Part shown: piece by piece, positions 1 to 8,530 of the stretch
Numbering within the stretch: the first letter of the stretch is position 1
How the letters are laid out: the number at the start of each line of letters is the position of its first letter
Assembly (NCBI GenBank): GCA_947259885.1
Contig: CAMYNW010000014.1
Coordinates: 35,496 to 99,495, forward strand
Direction of reading: 5' to 3'
DNA: 64,000 bases
From: an uncultured Gammaproteobacteria bacterium
GTDB lineage: Bacteria; Pseudomonadota; Gammaproteobacteria; Arenicellales; Poriferihabitantaceae
Notes under the pieces: generated by a model
The model's input: only the letters and a program-made list of their open reading frames with translations
Databases searched by the model: none
What the model was told of the DNA's origin: nothing
Translations under genes and position numbers: made by a program

Positions 1-3000
1 CGGGGGTACCTTTTCTTAGGAACGTGTTGACGCCGATAATAGGCAGGGAGCCATCGTGTTTGCGGTGCTCATATTCTAGTGATTCTTCCTGGATTTTTCC
101 GCGTTGATAACCCGTTTCCATCGCGCCAAGTACGCCGCCTCGCTCTGAAATTTTCTCAAACTCTGTCAATACCGCTTCTTCCACCAATTCGGTGAGCTCT
201 TCGATGATGAAACTGCCCTGATTCGGGTTTTCATTGATCGCCAGCCCCCATTCATTGTTAATGATTAGCTGAATTGCCAGGGCCCGCCTGACCGATTCCT
301 CAGTAGGTGTGGTGATGGCTTCATCGTAGGCGTTGGTGTGCAGACTGTTACAGTTGTCGTAAATCGCGATTAACGCCTGTAATGTGGTGCGGATATCGTT
401 GAAATCCATTTCCTGGGCATGCAGAGATCGCCCAGAGGTCTGGATGTGATACTTAAGTTTTTGCGAGCGCTGGTTAGCACCATACCGGTCACGCATGGCT
501 ACCGCCCAAATTCGCCTGGCCACGCGACCCATCACGGTGTATTCAGGATCCATACCGTTACTGAAAAAGAACGAAAGATTGGGTGCGAACTCGTCGATCT
601 CCATGCCCCTGGCGAGGTAACTCTCAACAAAGGTGAAACCGTTCGACAATGTGAACGCCAGCTGGGAAATGGGATTCGCGCCCGCCTCGGCAATATGGTA
701 CCCCGAGATCGAAACAGAATAGAAATTTCTGACCCGGTGGTCGACGAAATATTGCTGAATATCTCCCATCAACTTGAGTGCAAATTCGGTAGAGAATATA
801 CAAGTATTTTGACCTTGATCTTCTTTAAGAATATCTGCCTGCACCGTGCCGCGAACGTTTTCGAGCGCCCATTCTCGCAGCCGCTGAAGCTCGTCTTTGT
901 TTGGCTGTCTCTGGTTGTTCTGGACAAATCGATCAACGCCCTGATCAATCGCAGTGTTCAAGAACATTGCGAGGATCATTGGTGCCGGCCCGTTGATGGT
1001 CATCGAAACTGAGGTTGCAGGATCACATAGATCGAAGCCATCGTAGAGCACTTTCATGTCGTCCAGGGTCGCAATCGAAACACCGGAATTGCCAACCTTA
1101 CCGTAGATGTCCGGCCGTTCATCCGGGTCGCAGCCATACAATGTGACCGAATCGAATGCGGTTGACAGTCGCTTTGCCGGGGAATGCTCTGATAACTGCT
1201 TGAATCTGCGGTTAGTGCGAAAAGCATCGCCCTCTCCTGCAAACATGCGAGTGGGATCCTCATTGTCGCGCTTAAACGGAAATACACCCGCGGTGAATGG
1301 AAAAAAGCCAGGTAGGTTGTCGAGCATCAGCCAGCGTAATAACTCGCCATGATCCTGGCATAGCGGCACCGATACTCTCGATATCTGGCTGCCAGACAGA
1401 CTTGTTCTTTTCAACTTATTGGTGAATTCGCGGTCTCGCACCTTGGTGACCAATTCGGTGCCGAGATACTCCTGCTTAAGCGTTGGCCATTGATCGAGAA
1501 GTGCCTTTGAATTTGAATTCAATCGGTTGCTACGCTGTTTGATCAGCGAATCGAGTTCATGATCATCTTTGTTGGCCTGCCGCAGCATTCTTGCAGTCTC
1601 ACTCAGTTGCTGACGTTCTCGTGCAATCAGTGATTGACTGTGCGCATGTTTTTTATATTCGCGCAAGGTGTCGGCAATTTCGCTTAAATAGCGAATCCGC
1701 TTACCTGGGATCAATTCATGTTGATCGCTGGAAAATCGTGTTTGCTGATGTGGTAAGTGGTCTTCTATTGCGCTTAGACCCTTTTGTTTCAGCAGATTGA
1801 GAATCTCGTGGTAGAGCGCGGTAACGCCATCGTCATTAAATCTTGCCGCGATGGTGCCGAACACTGGCATGGACTCGGGATTCTGTGAGAACGCTTTGCG
1901 GTTACGTTGCACCTGTTTGCAGACATCTCGGTAGGCATCCTGTGCACCCTTGCGATCAAACTTGTTGATGGCCACGACATCGGCAAAATCCAGCATGTCA
2001 ATTTTTTCGAGCTGACTCTGGGCGCCAAATTCCGGGGTCATGACATACAGGGAACAGTCCACCAGCTCACTAATGGCCGCATTGCCCTGGCCTATACCCG
2101 GTGTCTCCACAACGATCAGGTCAAACCCCGAAATACTGCATGCGGCAAGAATATCTGGGATCGTCTCTGGCAGCTCTCCCGAGGCTTCGCGAGTGGCCAT
2201 CGAGCGCATAAATATATTGGCATGATTAATCGCGTTCATACGTATACGATCACCGAGCAGTGCGCCCCCCGTTTTGCGGCGCGACGGATCTACCGCAATG
2301 ATGGCTATCTTCAATCCTTCCTTTTGTCCAAGGCGGAATCGTAAAATCAATTCGTCAGTGAGTGAGGACTTTCCGGCACCACCCGTTCCGGTAATGCCAA
2401 GGATCGGGACCGCCTGTTGCGTTGCCGCCTGTCTTATTTCGCTCAGCACCGCGTGATCGGCGGTATTGTTTTCCAGCGCGGTAATAAGATGAGACAAGGC
2501 GCGCCAATCGCCCTGCTTGAGCGGATCTGTGGTCGTTGGTGCCGATTGGCCCGGATCAAAAAGGCTCAGCTCCATGGTTTCACGAATCATCCCCTCGAGG
2601 CCCATCGCCTGGCCGTCTTCCGGCGAGTACACCCTTGTTACACCATATTCCTGCAGCGCCTTAATTTCATCAGGAATGATGACACCGCCGCCGCCGGCGA
2701 AGATACGGATGTCGGCACCGTTTCGTTCTTTCAGCATATCGACCATGTACTTCAAATATTCGATATGTCCGCCCTGGTATGAACTGATAGCAATGCCCTG
2801 AACGTCCTCCTGCAGCGCTGCGGTCACGATTTCTTCTACCGAGCGGTTGTGCCCCAGATGGATCACTTCGGCGCCACAGGATTGCAGGATGCGGCGCATG
2901 ATATTGATCGCCGCATCGTGGCCGTCAAACAGGCTGGCAGCGGTGACAAATCGCATGTTTTTATAGCGGGAAGACTGCTGTGGCTTGAGTTTATCGAGCA

Positions 3001-3001
3001 T
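1..3001 (-). CDS. icmF: Fused isobutyryl-CoA/methylmalonyl-CoA mutase IcmF (3' end cut by window edge)
   Basis: This is an adenosylcobalamin-dependent acyl-CoA mutase fused to its own G-protein chaperone; the family interconverts isobutyryl-CoA and n-butyryl-CoA or related branched acyl-CoAs. About 1000 codons are visible. The order is a B12-binding domain (D26-x-H28 in LFDGHDAA), a MeaI-type GTPase (P-loop GTGGAGKSS near residue 205, ETPGIGQG near 297, NKFD near 345), then the substrate-binding barrel from about residue 500 to the edge. Known IcmF proteins have about 1090 residues, so only the C-terminal tail should be missing. The ATG at 3001 is the first usable start, because an in-frame TGA lies at 3040-3038. 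The gene is divergent from a MerR regulator, with a palindromic operator between them. The domain order separates it from MutB/ScpA mutases, which carry the B12 domain at the C-terminus. Confidence 0.95.
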   Translation of the reverse strand, partial: MLDKLKPQQSSRYKNMRFVTAASLFDGHDAAINIMRRILQSCGAEVIHLGHNRSVEEIVTAALQEDVQGIAISSYQGGHIEYLKYMVDMLKERNGADIRIFAGGGGVIIPDEIKALQEYGVTRVYSPEDGQAMGLEGMIRETMELSLFDPGQSAPTTTDPLKQGDWRALSHLITALENNTADHAVLSEIRQAATQQAVPILGITGTGGAGKSSLTDELILRFRLGQKEGLKIAIIAVDPSRRKTGGALLGDRIRMNAINHANIFMRSMATREASGELPETIPDILAACSISGFDLIVVETPGIGQGNAAISELVDCSLYVMTPEFGAQSQLEKIDMLDFADVVAINKFDRKGAQDAYRDVCKQVQRNRKAFSQNPESMPVFGTIAARFNDDGVTALYHEILNLLKQKGLSAIEDHLPHQQTRFSSDQHELIPGKRIRYLSEIADTLREYKKHAHSQSLIARERQQLSETARMLRQANKDDHELDSLIKQRSNRLNSNSKALLDQWPTLKQEYLGTELVTKVRDREFTNKLKRTSLSGSQISRVSVPLCQDHGELLRWLMLDNLPGFFPFTAGVFPFKRDNEDPTRMFAGEGDAFRTNRRFKQLSEHSPAKRLSTAFDSVTLYGCDPDERPDIYGKVGNSGVSIATLDDMKVLYDGFDLCDPATSVSMTINGPAPMILAMFLNTAIDQGVDRFVQNNQRQPNKDELQRLREWALENVRGTVQADILKEDQGQNTCIFSTEFALKLMGDIQQYFVDHRVRNFYSVSISGYHIAEAGANPISQLAFTLSNGFTFVESYLARGMEIDEFAPNLSFFFSNGMDPEYTVMGRVARRIWAVAMRDRYGANQRSQKLKYHIQTSGRSLHAQEMDFNDIRTTLQALIAIYDNCNSLHTNAYDEAITTPTEESVRRALAIQLIINNEWGLAINENPNQGSFIIEELTELVEEAVLTEFEKISERGGVLGAMETGYQRGKIQEESLEYEHRKHDGSLPIIGVNTFLRKGTP

Positions 3002-3052
3002 CTGGTTGGGATTCGTGGTGACGAGACTCTGGCAGAATCAGGAATCATCGCA

Positions 3053-3072
3053 TGACGTTTACGTAAACGTCA
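3053..3072. promoter_or_regulatory. Perfect 20-bp palindrome, probable LiuR-type operator
   Basis: TGACGTTTACGTAAACGTCA is its own reverse complement and lies between the divergent icmF and merR-family starts. Its core resembles the operator reported for LiuR, the MerR-family regulator of branched-chain amino acid catabolism in gammaproteobacteria. On the icmF strand a TTGACG lies inside it, followed 18 bp later by GATGAT. On the regulator strand TTTACG (3058) is followed 17 bp later by TAAACT (3081). Both promoters would therefore overlap the site. The promoter calls are inference. Confidence 0.75.
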
Positions 3073-3092
3073 ACATGCCTTAAACTTTAAGA

Positions 3093-3485
3093 ATGGTACA
3101 AACCTACTCTATTTCCGAACTTTCCGAGCAGTTCGATATCACCGCTCGGACCATTCGATTCTATGAGGACCAGGGCCTGATCTCACCACGACGAGAAGGC
3201 ACCCGCCGCATCTATGAGGAGCGTGACAGGGTCCGAATGAAGCTGATTTTGCGGGCCAAGCGACTGGGGTTTACCCTTTCGGAAATTCGTGAAACTTTGG
3301 ACCTGTACGATTCCGCATCCGGTGGAGAGCTAGCCCAGGGCAAATTCGTGCTGGAAGTGATTAATCATCATCGTGCCATTCTTATGCAACAGCAGAACGA
3401 TATACTTGATGTACTACAGGATATGAAAAACGTTGAACAGCGTATCCTCAACAGAATGAAATCCCCCGAACAAAAAGCTCAATAA
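3093..3485 (+). CDS. MerR-family regulator, LiuR-like
   Basis: A 130-residue MerR-family transcription factor. The N-terminal winged helix-turn-helix (residues 5-72, starting YSISELSEQFDITARTIRFY) is followed by a dimerisation coiled coil (about 80-120). The metal-binding cysteines of MerR, CueR and ZntR are absent, so it is not a metal sensor. The size, the helix-turn-helix and the adjacent operator fit LiuR, which controls leucine/isovalerate and related acyl-CoA breakdown. It is divergent from icmF and ends 4 bp before the transhydrogenase gene, so it is probably co-transcribed with it and represses both directions through the shared palindrome. The effector is unknown; an acyl-CoA is a reasonable guess. 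There is no strong ribosome binding site before the ATG. Confidence 0.85.
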   Translation: MVQTYSISELSEQFDITARTIRFYEDQGLISPRREGTRRIYEERDRVRMKLILRAKRLGFTLSEIRETLDLYDSASGGELAQGKFVLEVINHHRAILMQQQNDILDVLQDMKNVEQRILNRMKSPEQKAQ

Positions 3486-3489
3486 CACT

Positions 3490-4794
3490 ATGGCATGCCA
3501 ATACTTTAGTCGTTGCGAACACGGTGCGGATAGCTTCACCGTCATGATGCCCAAACTAACCTTCGGGCGCGGTTGCTTAAGAGAGATCGGAGATCGAGCC
3601 AAGGTAAGAAAACTATCCAGGGTCGCACTGTATACCGACCCCTACCTTAAAGATGGTCCGTATGTGCGGACTGTTTTGCGATCGCTTACATCTGCGGGTA
3701 TTGAGGCTGAAGTTTTTTCCGAAATCAGAATAGAGCCAGATGACGCCACAGTAGTGGAAGCCGCGGCATTTCTGTCTCAAGGCCAGTTTGATGGAGTGGT
3801 CTCAGTTGGCGGTGGTTCCTCTATTGATATTGCTAAAGCGGCAATGGTCTATGCCTGTTACCCCGCGGATGTAACGGATTACTTTGCACCACCGGTGGGC
3901 GCGGCACGAGCAGTGCCCGGCCCATTACTTCCTCATATCGCCTGCCCGACTACATCTGGAACCGGGTCAGAGTGCACTTCCGTTTCGGTGATCAGAATCA
4001 ACGCACTGAATACCAAATTTGTTTTGGGCTCGCCGCATCTATTGCCCGTCGAGGCTTTGGTGGACCCTGCCTGTACCGATACGCTGCCTTCAAACGCCAT
4101 TGCTTCGACTGGTTTTGATCTCCTCTGTCACGCCATCGAGTGTTACACCGCTCGGGCGTATACACGCTGGGACAAGGTTGATGACCCGAATAGTCGTACC
4201 CTTCTTCAGGGCGCAAACCCATGGAGCGATATGTCGGCTCGAAGAGCGCTTGAGATTGTCGGAGAGTATCTGGATCGTGGAGTAAACGATTATTCCGATA
4301 CTGAGGCACGGGACAATCTAATGTGGGGGGCTACATTGGCCGGCATGGCTTTCGGAAATTCCGGCACCCACCTACCCCATGCAATGTCCTATGGCGTCAC
4401 CCACCTTATGCAAAACATTACAACGGATGGATATCCTGTCGCCTCTCCGTTTGTTCCACATGGTATTAGTGTGCTGGTCAATGCACCGGCCATATTCCAG
4501 TACCTGGCTGAAGGAGCACCTGAACGTCATCTTGAAGCTGCGCAATTTCTAGGTGCAGATACCGTAGACGCCACACCTTTAGATTCAGGAGAGATTGTAT
4601 CAAAGAGGATTGTGCAGATGATGCAGCAAACTGGCGTGCCCAATGGACTGAGCGGAGTTGGATTCGGTGCGGGCGACGTGAAGGCCCTCGCTGAATCATC
4701 AATTCGACAAACCAGAGCAATTAATAATGCCCCGAAAGTTGCTAATCAGTCTGACATGGAATCGATCTACTCCAATTCAATCCGCTATTGGTGA
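3490..4794 (+). CDS. Iron-containing alcohol dehydrogenase, hydroxyacid-oxoacid transhydrogenase (ADHFE1/HOT) type
   Basis: A 434-residue group III (iron-dependent) alcohol dehydrogenase. The nucleotide-binding GGGSSID is near residue 108 and TTSGTGSE near 155. Metal-ligand histidines are visible in DLLCHAIE (about 214) and GTHLPHAMSYGVTHLM (about 295-310). The long first part and the MSYGVTH motif match ADHFE1, which oxidises 4-hydroxybutyrate to succinic semialdehyde while reducing 2-oxoglutarate to D-2-hydroxyglutarate without free NAD. It starts 4 bp after the MerR gene, so translation is probably coupled. Its position beside icmF suggests a hydroxyacyl intermediate of branched-chain or C4 catabolism as substrate; that is inference. 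A general NAD-dependent dehydrogenase is the alternative. Confidence 0.85.
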   Translation: MACQYFSRCEHGADSFTVMMPKLTFGRGCLREIGDRAKVRKLSRVALYTDPYLKDGPYVRTVLRSLTSAGIEAEVFSEIRIEPDDATVVEAAAFLSQGQFDGVVSVGGGSSIDIAKAAMVYACYPADVTDYFAPPVGAARAVPGPLLPHIACPTTSGTGSECTSVSVIRINALNTKFVLGSPHLLPVEALVDPACTDTLPSNAIASTGFDLLCHAIECYTARAYTRWDKVDDPNSRTLLQGANPWSDMSARRALEIVGEYLDRGVNDYSDTEARDNLMWGATLAGMAFGNSGTHLPHAMSYGVTHLMQNITTDGYPVASPFVPHGISVLVNAPAIFQYLAEGAPERHLEAAQFLGADTVDATPLDSGEIVSKRIVQMMQQTGVPNGLSGVGFGAGDVKALAESSIRQTRAINNAPKVANQSDMESIYSNSIRYW

Positions 4795-4806
4795 TGCTGA
4801 TCTGCC

Positions 4807-5763
4807 CTATGCTGCTTTATTGACTTTTCTGGCGAAGCTCGTAATCGATGCCACCACGGTATCTGGGGCTGAGTGGTGCGGCGCATGTCCCATTTGCTTC
4901 AGTTCGACGACCTCCAGCTGCTTGGTTTGCTGGGAGAGAGATCCGATATGGATGTCATTAGAGACTACAGTGTCCTGATCCCCAATTATCGCCATAAGCG
5001 GATGTTTGATCCAATCGTAGAACTGCTCTTGATATTTCAGATACTTGTTTAATAAGGACAGGTCATCGGCATTGGCGAGCCAGGAATGTGGGCGCAGTAT
5101 TAGATCAATACCGGCTCGTCTTCGGTAACCCTTGGGGACGTTGTTGTTGAAAAATACTGTTTCGATACCCTGATCAACAAAGTATTTGCCAATCGGAAAT
5201 ACTGCAGTATAGGCAAACAGTGAACCAAGAAGAGGTATGCGACTGATACGATTGTAGAGTGCAGGGGGCGTATCCCAGGAATGCGTAGCCGGAGTAATTA
5301 GAACTGCGCCGGCAACTTCTCTCGGGTAGTGCAGCAGGTAACTGAGCACCAGAGCAGCTGACCAGGAATGCCCAACCAGAATGGGCTTTTCAATTTTTTC
5401 TTTTTGCAATACATCCCGCACCAGGTTGGCCTGGTCAAGTGGATTCAACCAACTTCCTCGCCCTCGCTTGCTATGGCCAAGTCCTGGTCGGTCGATTGTG
5501 ATGACTTTGAACATCTTTGCCAGCACCGGCGCAATACTTGATTGGTAATCGAGTGCGTTGGCGCTGGCACCATGCAATAAAACCAGAGGCCTGCCCTCAC
5601 CTTGCACCGTGTAGTGAATCTTGTTGTCCCCAAACTCCACAAACTGACCCTGTGGAGGATATTTTCGCTCGAGCAGCCAGCTGCTGTACCGTGTGTAGAC
5701 CGCGGCCCCAACCAGGATTAGTAAAACTAATGCGAAAAATATTGATCCAATGTCCATATTCAA
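4807..5763 (-). CDS. Membrane-anchored alpha/beta hydrolase
   Basis: A 318-residue alpha/beta-hydrolase-fold protein with one N-terminal transmembrane segment (about residues 6-24), so the catalytic domain is probably tethered to the inner membrane. The oxyanion HG region is VLLHGASANALDY (61-73). The nucleophile elbow is GHSWS (131-135), with Ser133; the final position is Ser where the family usually has Gly. The acid is probably the Asp in IGDQDTVV and the base the His in QMGHAPHHSAP. It resembles the large group of alpha/beta hydrolases annotated as putative esterases or haloperoxidase-like proteins; the substrate cannot be inferred. It converges with the transhydrogenase gene and is divergent from the SprT-like gene. 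Confidence 0.85.
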   Translation of the reverse strand: MNMDIGSIFFALVLLILVGAAVYTRYSSWLLERKYPPQGQFVEFGDNKIHYTVQGEGRPLVLLHGASANALDYQSSIAPVLAKMFKVITIDRPGLGHSKRGRGSWLNPLDQANLVRDVLQKEKIEKPILVGHSWSAALVLSYLLHYPREVAGAVLITPATHSWDTPPALYNRISRIPLLGSLFAYTAVFPIGKYFVDQGIETVFFNNNVPKGYRRRAGIDLILRPHSWLANADDLSLLNKYLKYQEQFYDWIKHPLMAIIGDQDTVVSNDIHIGSLSQQTKQLEVVELKQMGHAPHHSAPDTVVASITSFARKVNKAA

Positions 5764-5830
5764 TTATTAGTTTAATTTAACCTTCTAACCTATTATATAT
5801 TAACAATAAAATTATAACTAATCTTATATC

Positions 5831-5857
5831 ATGGAGGGCTTTATGTACATACCTTAG
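5831..5857 (+). other. Possible leader mini-ORF ahead of the SprT-like gene
   Basis: ATG at 5831 (or in-frame ATG at 5843, preceded by GGAGGG at 5833-5838) opens a very short frame reading MEGFMYIP that ends at a TAG (5855-5857). This stop lies inside the AGGAG (5856-5860) just before the possible GTG start of the next gene at 5862. The arrangement could couple translation but may be chance in this AT-rich leader. Confidence 0.2.
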
Positions 5858-5900
5858 GAGAGTGAAAAATTATTATTGTTTCGTACGATACAATTCTATT

Positions 5901-6650
5901 ATGGCACACAACCCGACCGCAGAGTTTTATGAGCTGTTAAATCAGGCCTACCAGCATTTCAATAACAGGTTATTCGAGGATCAACTGCCATGGTGCATGT
6001 TGACCCTGCAACGTAGTCGCAACACCATGGGATATTTCTCACCAGAAAGATGGGTTGATGGCAAAGGTTACAAGGCCCACGAAATCGCCCTGAATCCCGC
6101 CTACTTTGCCCGTCACAGGGTCATAGATGTACTTCAGACATTAGTGCACGAGCAGAGTCACCTTTGGCAGCATCTTCATGGCCGTCATCGCAGTCGATCT
6201 GGTTATCACAATAAAGAATGGGCACATAAGATGGAATCTATCGGACTGGTTCCAAGCAGCACGGGTGAGGTTGGAGGGGGTCGAACCGGTCAGTCGATGT
6301 CGGATTATCCTGAGCCTGGGGGAAGGTTTCTCGAAGCTTGCATGGCGCTGTGTCAGGGTGGGTACCAGCTAAAGTGGATTGATACCGAGCCTGCCTGGCA
6401 ACCTTCAAGTCAGCCCCGATTTAAGAATGAAGACGATGAGATGCTGGTCGAACTATTGGAGCACGCACCCGCCCTACTTCGGCCCGTGACCACTTCTAAT
6501 GCAAGTGAAGAGATCAACTGGGAACCTCCCGATAAAACGAAGGCTTTAAGCAAGAGTAAATATACCTGTGTACAATGTCATATTAACGTCTGGGGAAAGC
6601 CGACGCTCAATATTTTGTGTGGTAACTGTATGCTACCACTCGAAATTTAG
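5901..6650 (+). CDS. SprT-like zinc metalloprotease-domain protein
   Basis: A 249-residue protein with a SprT-like domain. The zinc motif is HEQSH (residues 83-87, in LVHEQSHLWQH), followed by GYHNKEW (101-107), which probably supplies the third ligand. The C-terminus has a zinc-ribbon-like pair, CVQC and CGNC, separated by about 14 residues. Related proteins include SprT and the DNA-protein-crosslink protease SPRTN, but bacterial members like this have no established substrate. The ATG at 5901 was chosen because family members begin a few residues before the PTAEFY segment. A GTG at 5862 is also open, but its AGGAG is only 1 nt away. The 3' end overlaps the convergent thioesterase gene by 4 bp. 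Confidence 0.85.
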   Translation: MAHNPTAEFYELLNQAYQHFNNRLFEDQLPWCMLTLQRSRNTMGYFSPERWVDGKGYKAHEIALNPAYFARHRVIDVLQTLVHEQSHLWQHLHGRHRSRSGYHNKEWAHKMESIGLVPSSTGEVGGGRTGQSMSDYPEPGGRFLEACMALCQGGYQLKWIDTEPAWQPSSQPRFKNEDDEMLVELLEHAPALLRPVTTSNASEEINWEPPDKTKALSKSKYTCVQCHINVWGKPTLNILCGNCMLPLEI

Positions 6651-7072
6651 TTAGAAGGCGGAATCGAGTAGGTGCCGGTGACATGGGCTACGGGTTCATC
6701 AATCCCTAGTTCCTTGGTATAAATAAGTCCTTCGCATACCGCCAATCTCTTTCCCAGTTTGAGCAGGGTTGCACGACAGTAAACATCGCCCGGACCGGGT
6801 TTTCTCAAAAAGTTTATGGTTAGATTGGTGGTGACCGCCAGCGATACCATGCCAATATTTGCCAGCACTATGGCATAGAAAGCGGCATCCGCCAGTCCCA
6901 TCATCACCGGGCCGGCTACGGTGCCGCCAGGACGCAGTGATTTCTCATCGCAATTGGCACGAAGCACAGCATACTCTTTTTCAATCGCTTCTGCCTCTAC
7001 GTTCATGAGATCCATGAACGGAAGATGATCTACAGCCAGTCGTTTAAATTCTTCAGTAGTTATTGCCGCCAT
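6647..7072 (-). CDS. PaaI-type hotdog-fold thioesterase
   Basis: A 141-residue single hotdog-domain protein of the PaaI/YdiI type, which hydrolyses acyl-CoA thioesters. The central-helix segment GTVAGPVMMGLADAAFYA (about 51-68) and the strand TTNLTINFLRKP (about 83-94) are diagnostic. The acidic residue in LADAAF is in the place of the catalytic Asp. It follows the triple-Rid gene by 46 bp on the same strand, so both are probably in one transcript. The native acyl-CoA is unknown. Such proteins commonly release CoA from dead-end aryl- or acyl-CoA products, which would fit a housekeeping or detoxification role in this gene set. Confidence 0.85.
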   Translation of the reverse strand: MAAITTEEFKRLAVDHLPFMDLMNVEAEAIEKEYAVLRANCDEKSLRPGGTVAGPVMMGLADAAFYAIVLANIGMVSLAVTTNLTINFLRKPGPGDVYCRATLLKLGKRLAVCEGLIYTKELGIDEPVAHVTGTYSIPPSN

Positions 7073-7118
7073 TTTTTATCCGAAATTTGATTATTACTTT
7101 ACTGGTAAATCTGAATTA

Positions 7119-8324
7119 TCAGGTCGTTCGCGGGATGGTAGCAATGGCTTCGAACTCAGTGACCATTCCTGGATAACAAAGATTGTTGAGCGGAATTCCG
7201 GTAGAAGCCGGCCCTGGGCGCTTGAAATAGCCCGCCCGAATTTCAAGATTGCAATGGAGTTCCTCGGGCTGTCCCCCGCCTTGATAGAAACAATTCATTT
7301 TGATGATATCTTCAAAATCAGCGCCGAACTCTGATAGCACCGCGCGCAGGTTTTCCATGCTTGTAATCGTCTGTTTGGGCATATCATCGGGATCTAGAAT
7401 TCTAGCCGCCGAATCCATCGAGACCTGCCCACCCACAAAGATGAAACCACCGCATTGCACACCATGTTTGAACGGCAGGTGAATCGGCCAGTCCCAATGC
7501 CCATCAGGCCAGCTATATTTTTTCTCTAGTGAAGCATCATGCTGATCCTGCATGGTCCAGAACTCTGTTTGAATCATTGCACCTTTTGGTTGCATAGCAT
7601 GCAGCGGCATCCCAGTCGCCACGGGGCCCGGTTCGGGATACCAATCTGCTCGCACCTTTGCGCTTTGTGACCAAATTTCCGTATTGTCGACACCGACAAA
7701 CCAGTTGTTTACCTTAACGATGTCCTCTCGTCTTGCGTTGATCTGCTGCAATAGTGCGTCAATTTTTTCCTGCACCAGGTAACTCTGTGCCACTGCATCT
7801 CCGGGATCCAATGCTCTGCCATTTGAATCTAATGCTCGGACTGCGCCTGACAGAGTAAACCCGTTTTGTTTTACCGCCTGACTAAAGGGATGCACTGAAG
7901 ATGGAATCACAACCCGATTATTTTTAGGACCAACAAAGCCAAATGCATCGATTTCCACCATCAGTCCCGGATAGAAGAAGTGCTTAAGGGGTACCATGGT
8001 GATTGCTGGTAGAGGCGAAAATTCAAGTGCCTCTGCGATAAACTCAATATAAGTCAGTTCGTCGGTTTCGCCATTATTAACATAATAAATTACCAGCTTC
8101 GCCAGATCGGACATGGAGCAATCGAGGTCCTCGACAATGTTCAGAATATGTCGAAGCGAAGCCTGAGTTTGGGCGTAGAGATCGTGCGCATGTTGCACCT
8201 CCCCCTTCCCCTTGAGATCAGCCTGGCCACATAACATAAATAGACCATGGTCCATTACCCCCATGCTAAACGGAATCTCCACCTGCATGCGCCAGTGATT
8301 ATCAGGATAACTCGTTACTCGCAT
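7119..8324 (-). CDS. Three-domain Rid (YjgF/YER057c/UK114) family protein
   Basis: A 401-residue protein made of three successive Rid-like domains, about residues 8-128, 130-265 and 275-398. Each has the core pattern ending in a Pro-rich strand: PAITMVPL, PVATGMPL and PASTGIPL. RidA proper has an Arg here (PARSC in E. coli) that is needed for enamine/imine deaminase activity. All three domains lack it, as in the Rid4-7 groups, so classical deaminase activity is not expected. Single-domain Rid proteins form trimers, so one polypeptide here may fold as a pseudo-trimer with three unequal clefts. The gene lies between a DinB remnant and the thioesterase gene on the same strand. Confidence 0.85.
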   Translation of the reverse strand: MRVTSYPDNHWRMQVEIPFSMGVMDHGLFMLCGQADLKGKGEVQHAHDLYAQTQASLRHILNIVEDLDCSMSDLAKLVIYYVNNGETDELTYIEFIAEALEFSPLPAITMVPLKHFFYPGLMVEIDAFGFVGPKNNRVVIPSSVHPFSQAVKQNGFTLSGAVRALDSNGRALDPGDAVAQSYLVQEKIDALLQQINARREDIVKVNNWFVGVDNTEIWSQSAKVRADWYPEPGPVATGMPLHAMQPKGAMIQTEFWTMQDQHDASLEKKYSWPDGHWDWPIHLPFKHGVQCGGFIFVGGQVSMDSAARILDPDDMPKQTITSMENLRAVLSEFGADFEDIIKMNCFYQGGGQPEELHCNLEIRAGYFKRPGPASTGIPLNNLCYPGMVTEFEAIATIPRTT

Positions 8325-8338
8325 GGCATAACGCGTTT

Positions 8339-8521
8339 CTATTTGTGTTCATTCAATGAATGTGATCCTGCTGCCTGCAGAGTTTGCGTATTGTGCACCG
8401 AACCAAAGAATAACCCTTGATCCTGGCGGTAGTTATCCTGCTCTATTAAATCAGTAAACTGACATACGATACTGTGTGACCAGTGATTGAACTGGGCCAT
8501 CATTGGGTGCAGATTGTTCAT
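8339..8521 (-). pseudogene. DinB-family protein, N-terminal remnant
   Basis: A 60-residue frame whose first 45 residues look like the start of a DinB/DUF664-type four-helix protein: MMAQFNHWSHSIV, then RQDQGLFFGSVHNT, comparable to the family's RYNxWAN and FGSxHGTLNH. After VHNT the similarity stops and an unrelated tail of about 15 residues runs to a stop. The usual length is about 160 residues, so roughly the last 110 are gone. It sits in the 206-bp gap between the DMT transporter and the triple-Rid gene. A short functional protein cannot be excluded, but a decayed gene is more likely. Confidence 0.5.
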
Positions 8522-8530
8522 GTACAGATT

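Noticed and set aside
419..1012. 197-codon plus-strand frame
   Set aside because: Antisense to the well-conserved mutase domain of icmF, with no recognisable similarity.
3093..3485. Mercury or copper-type MerR sensor
   Set aside because: The metal-binding cysteines are absent and no metal-resistance gene is near.
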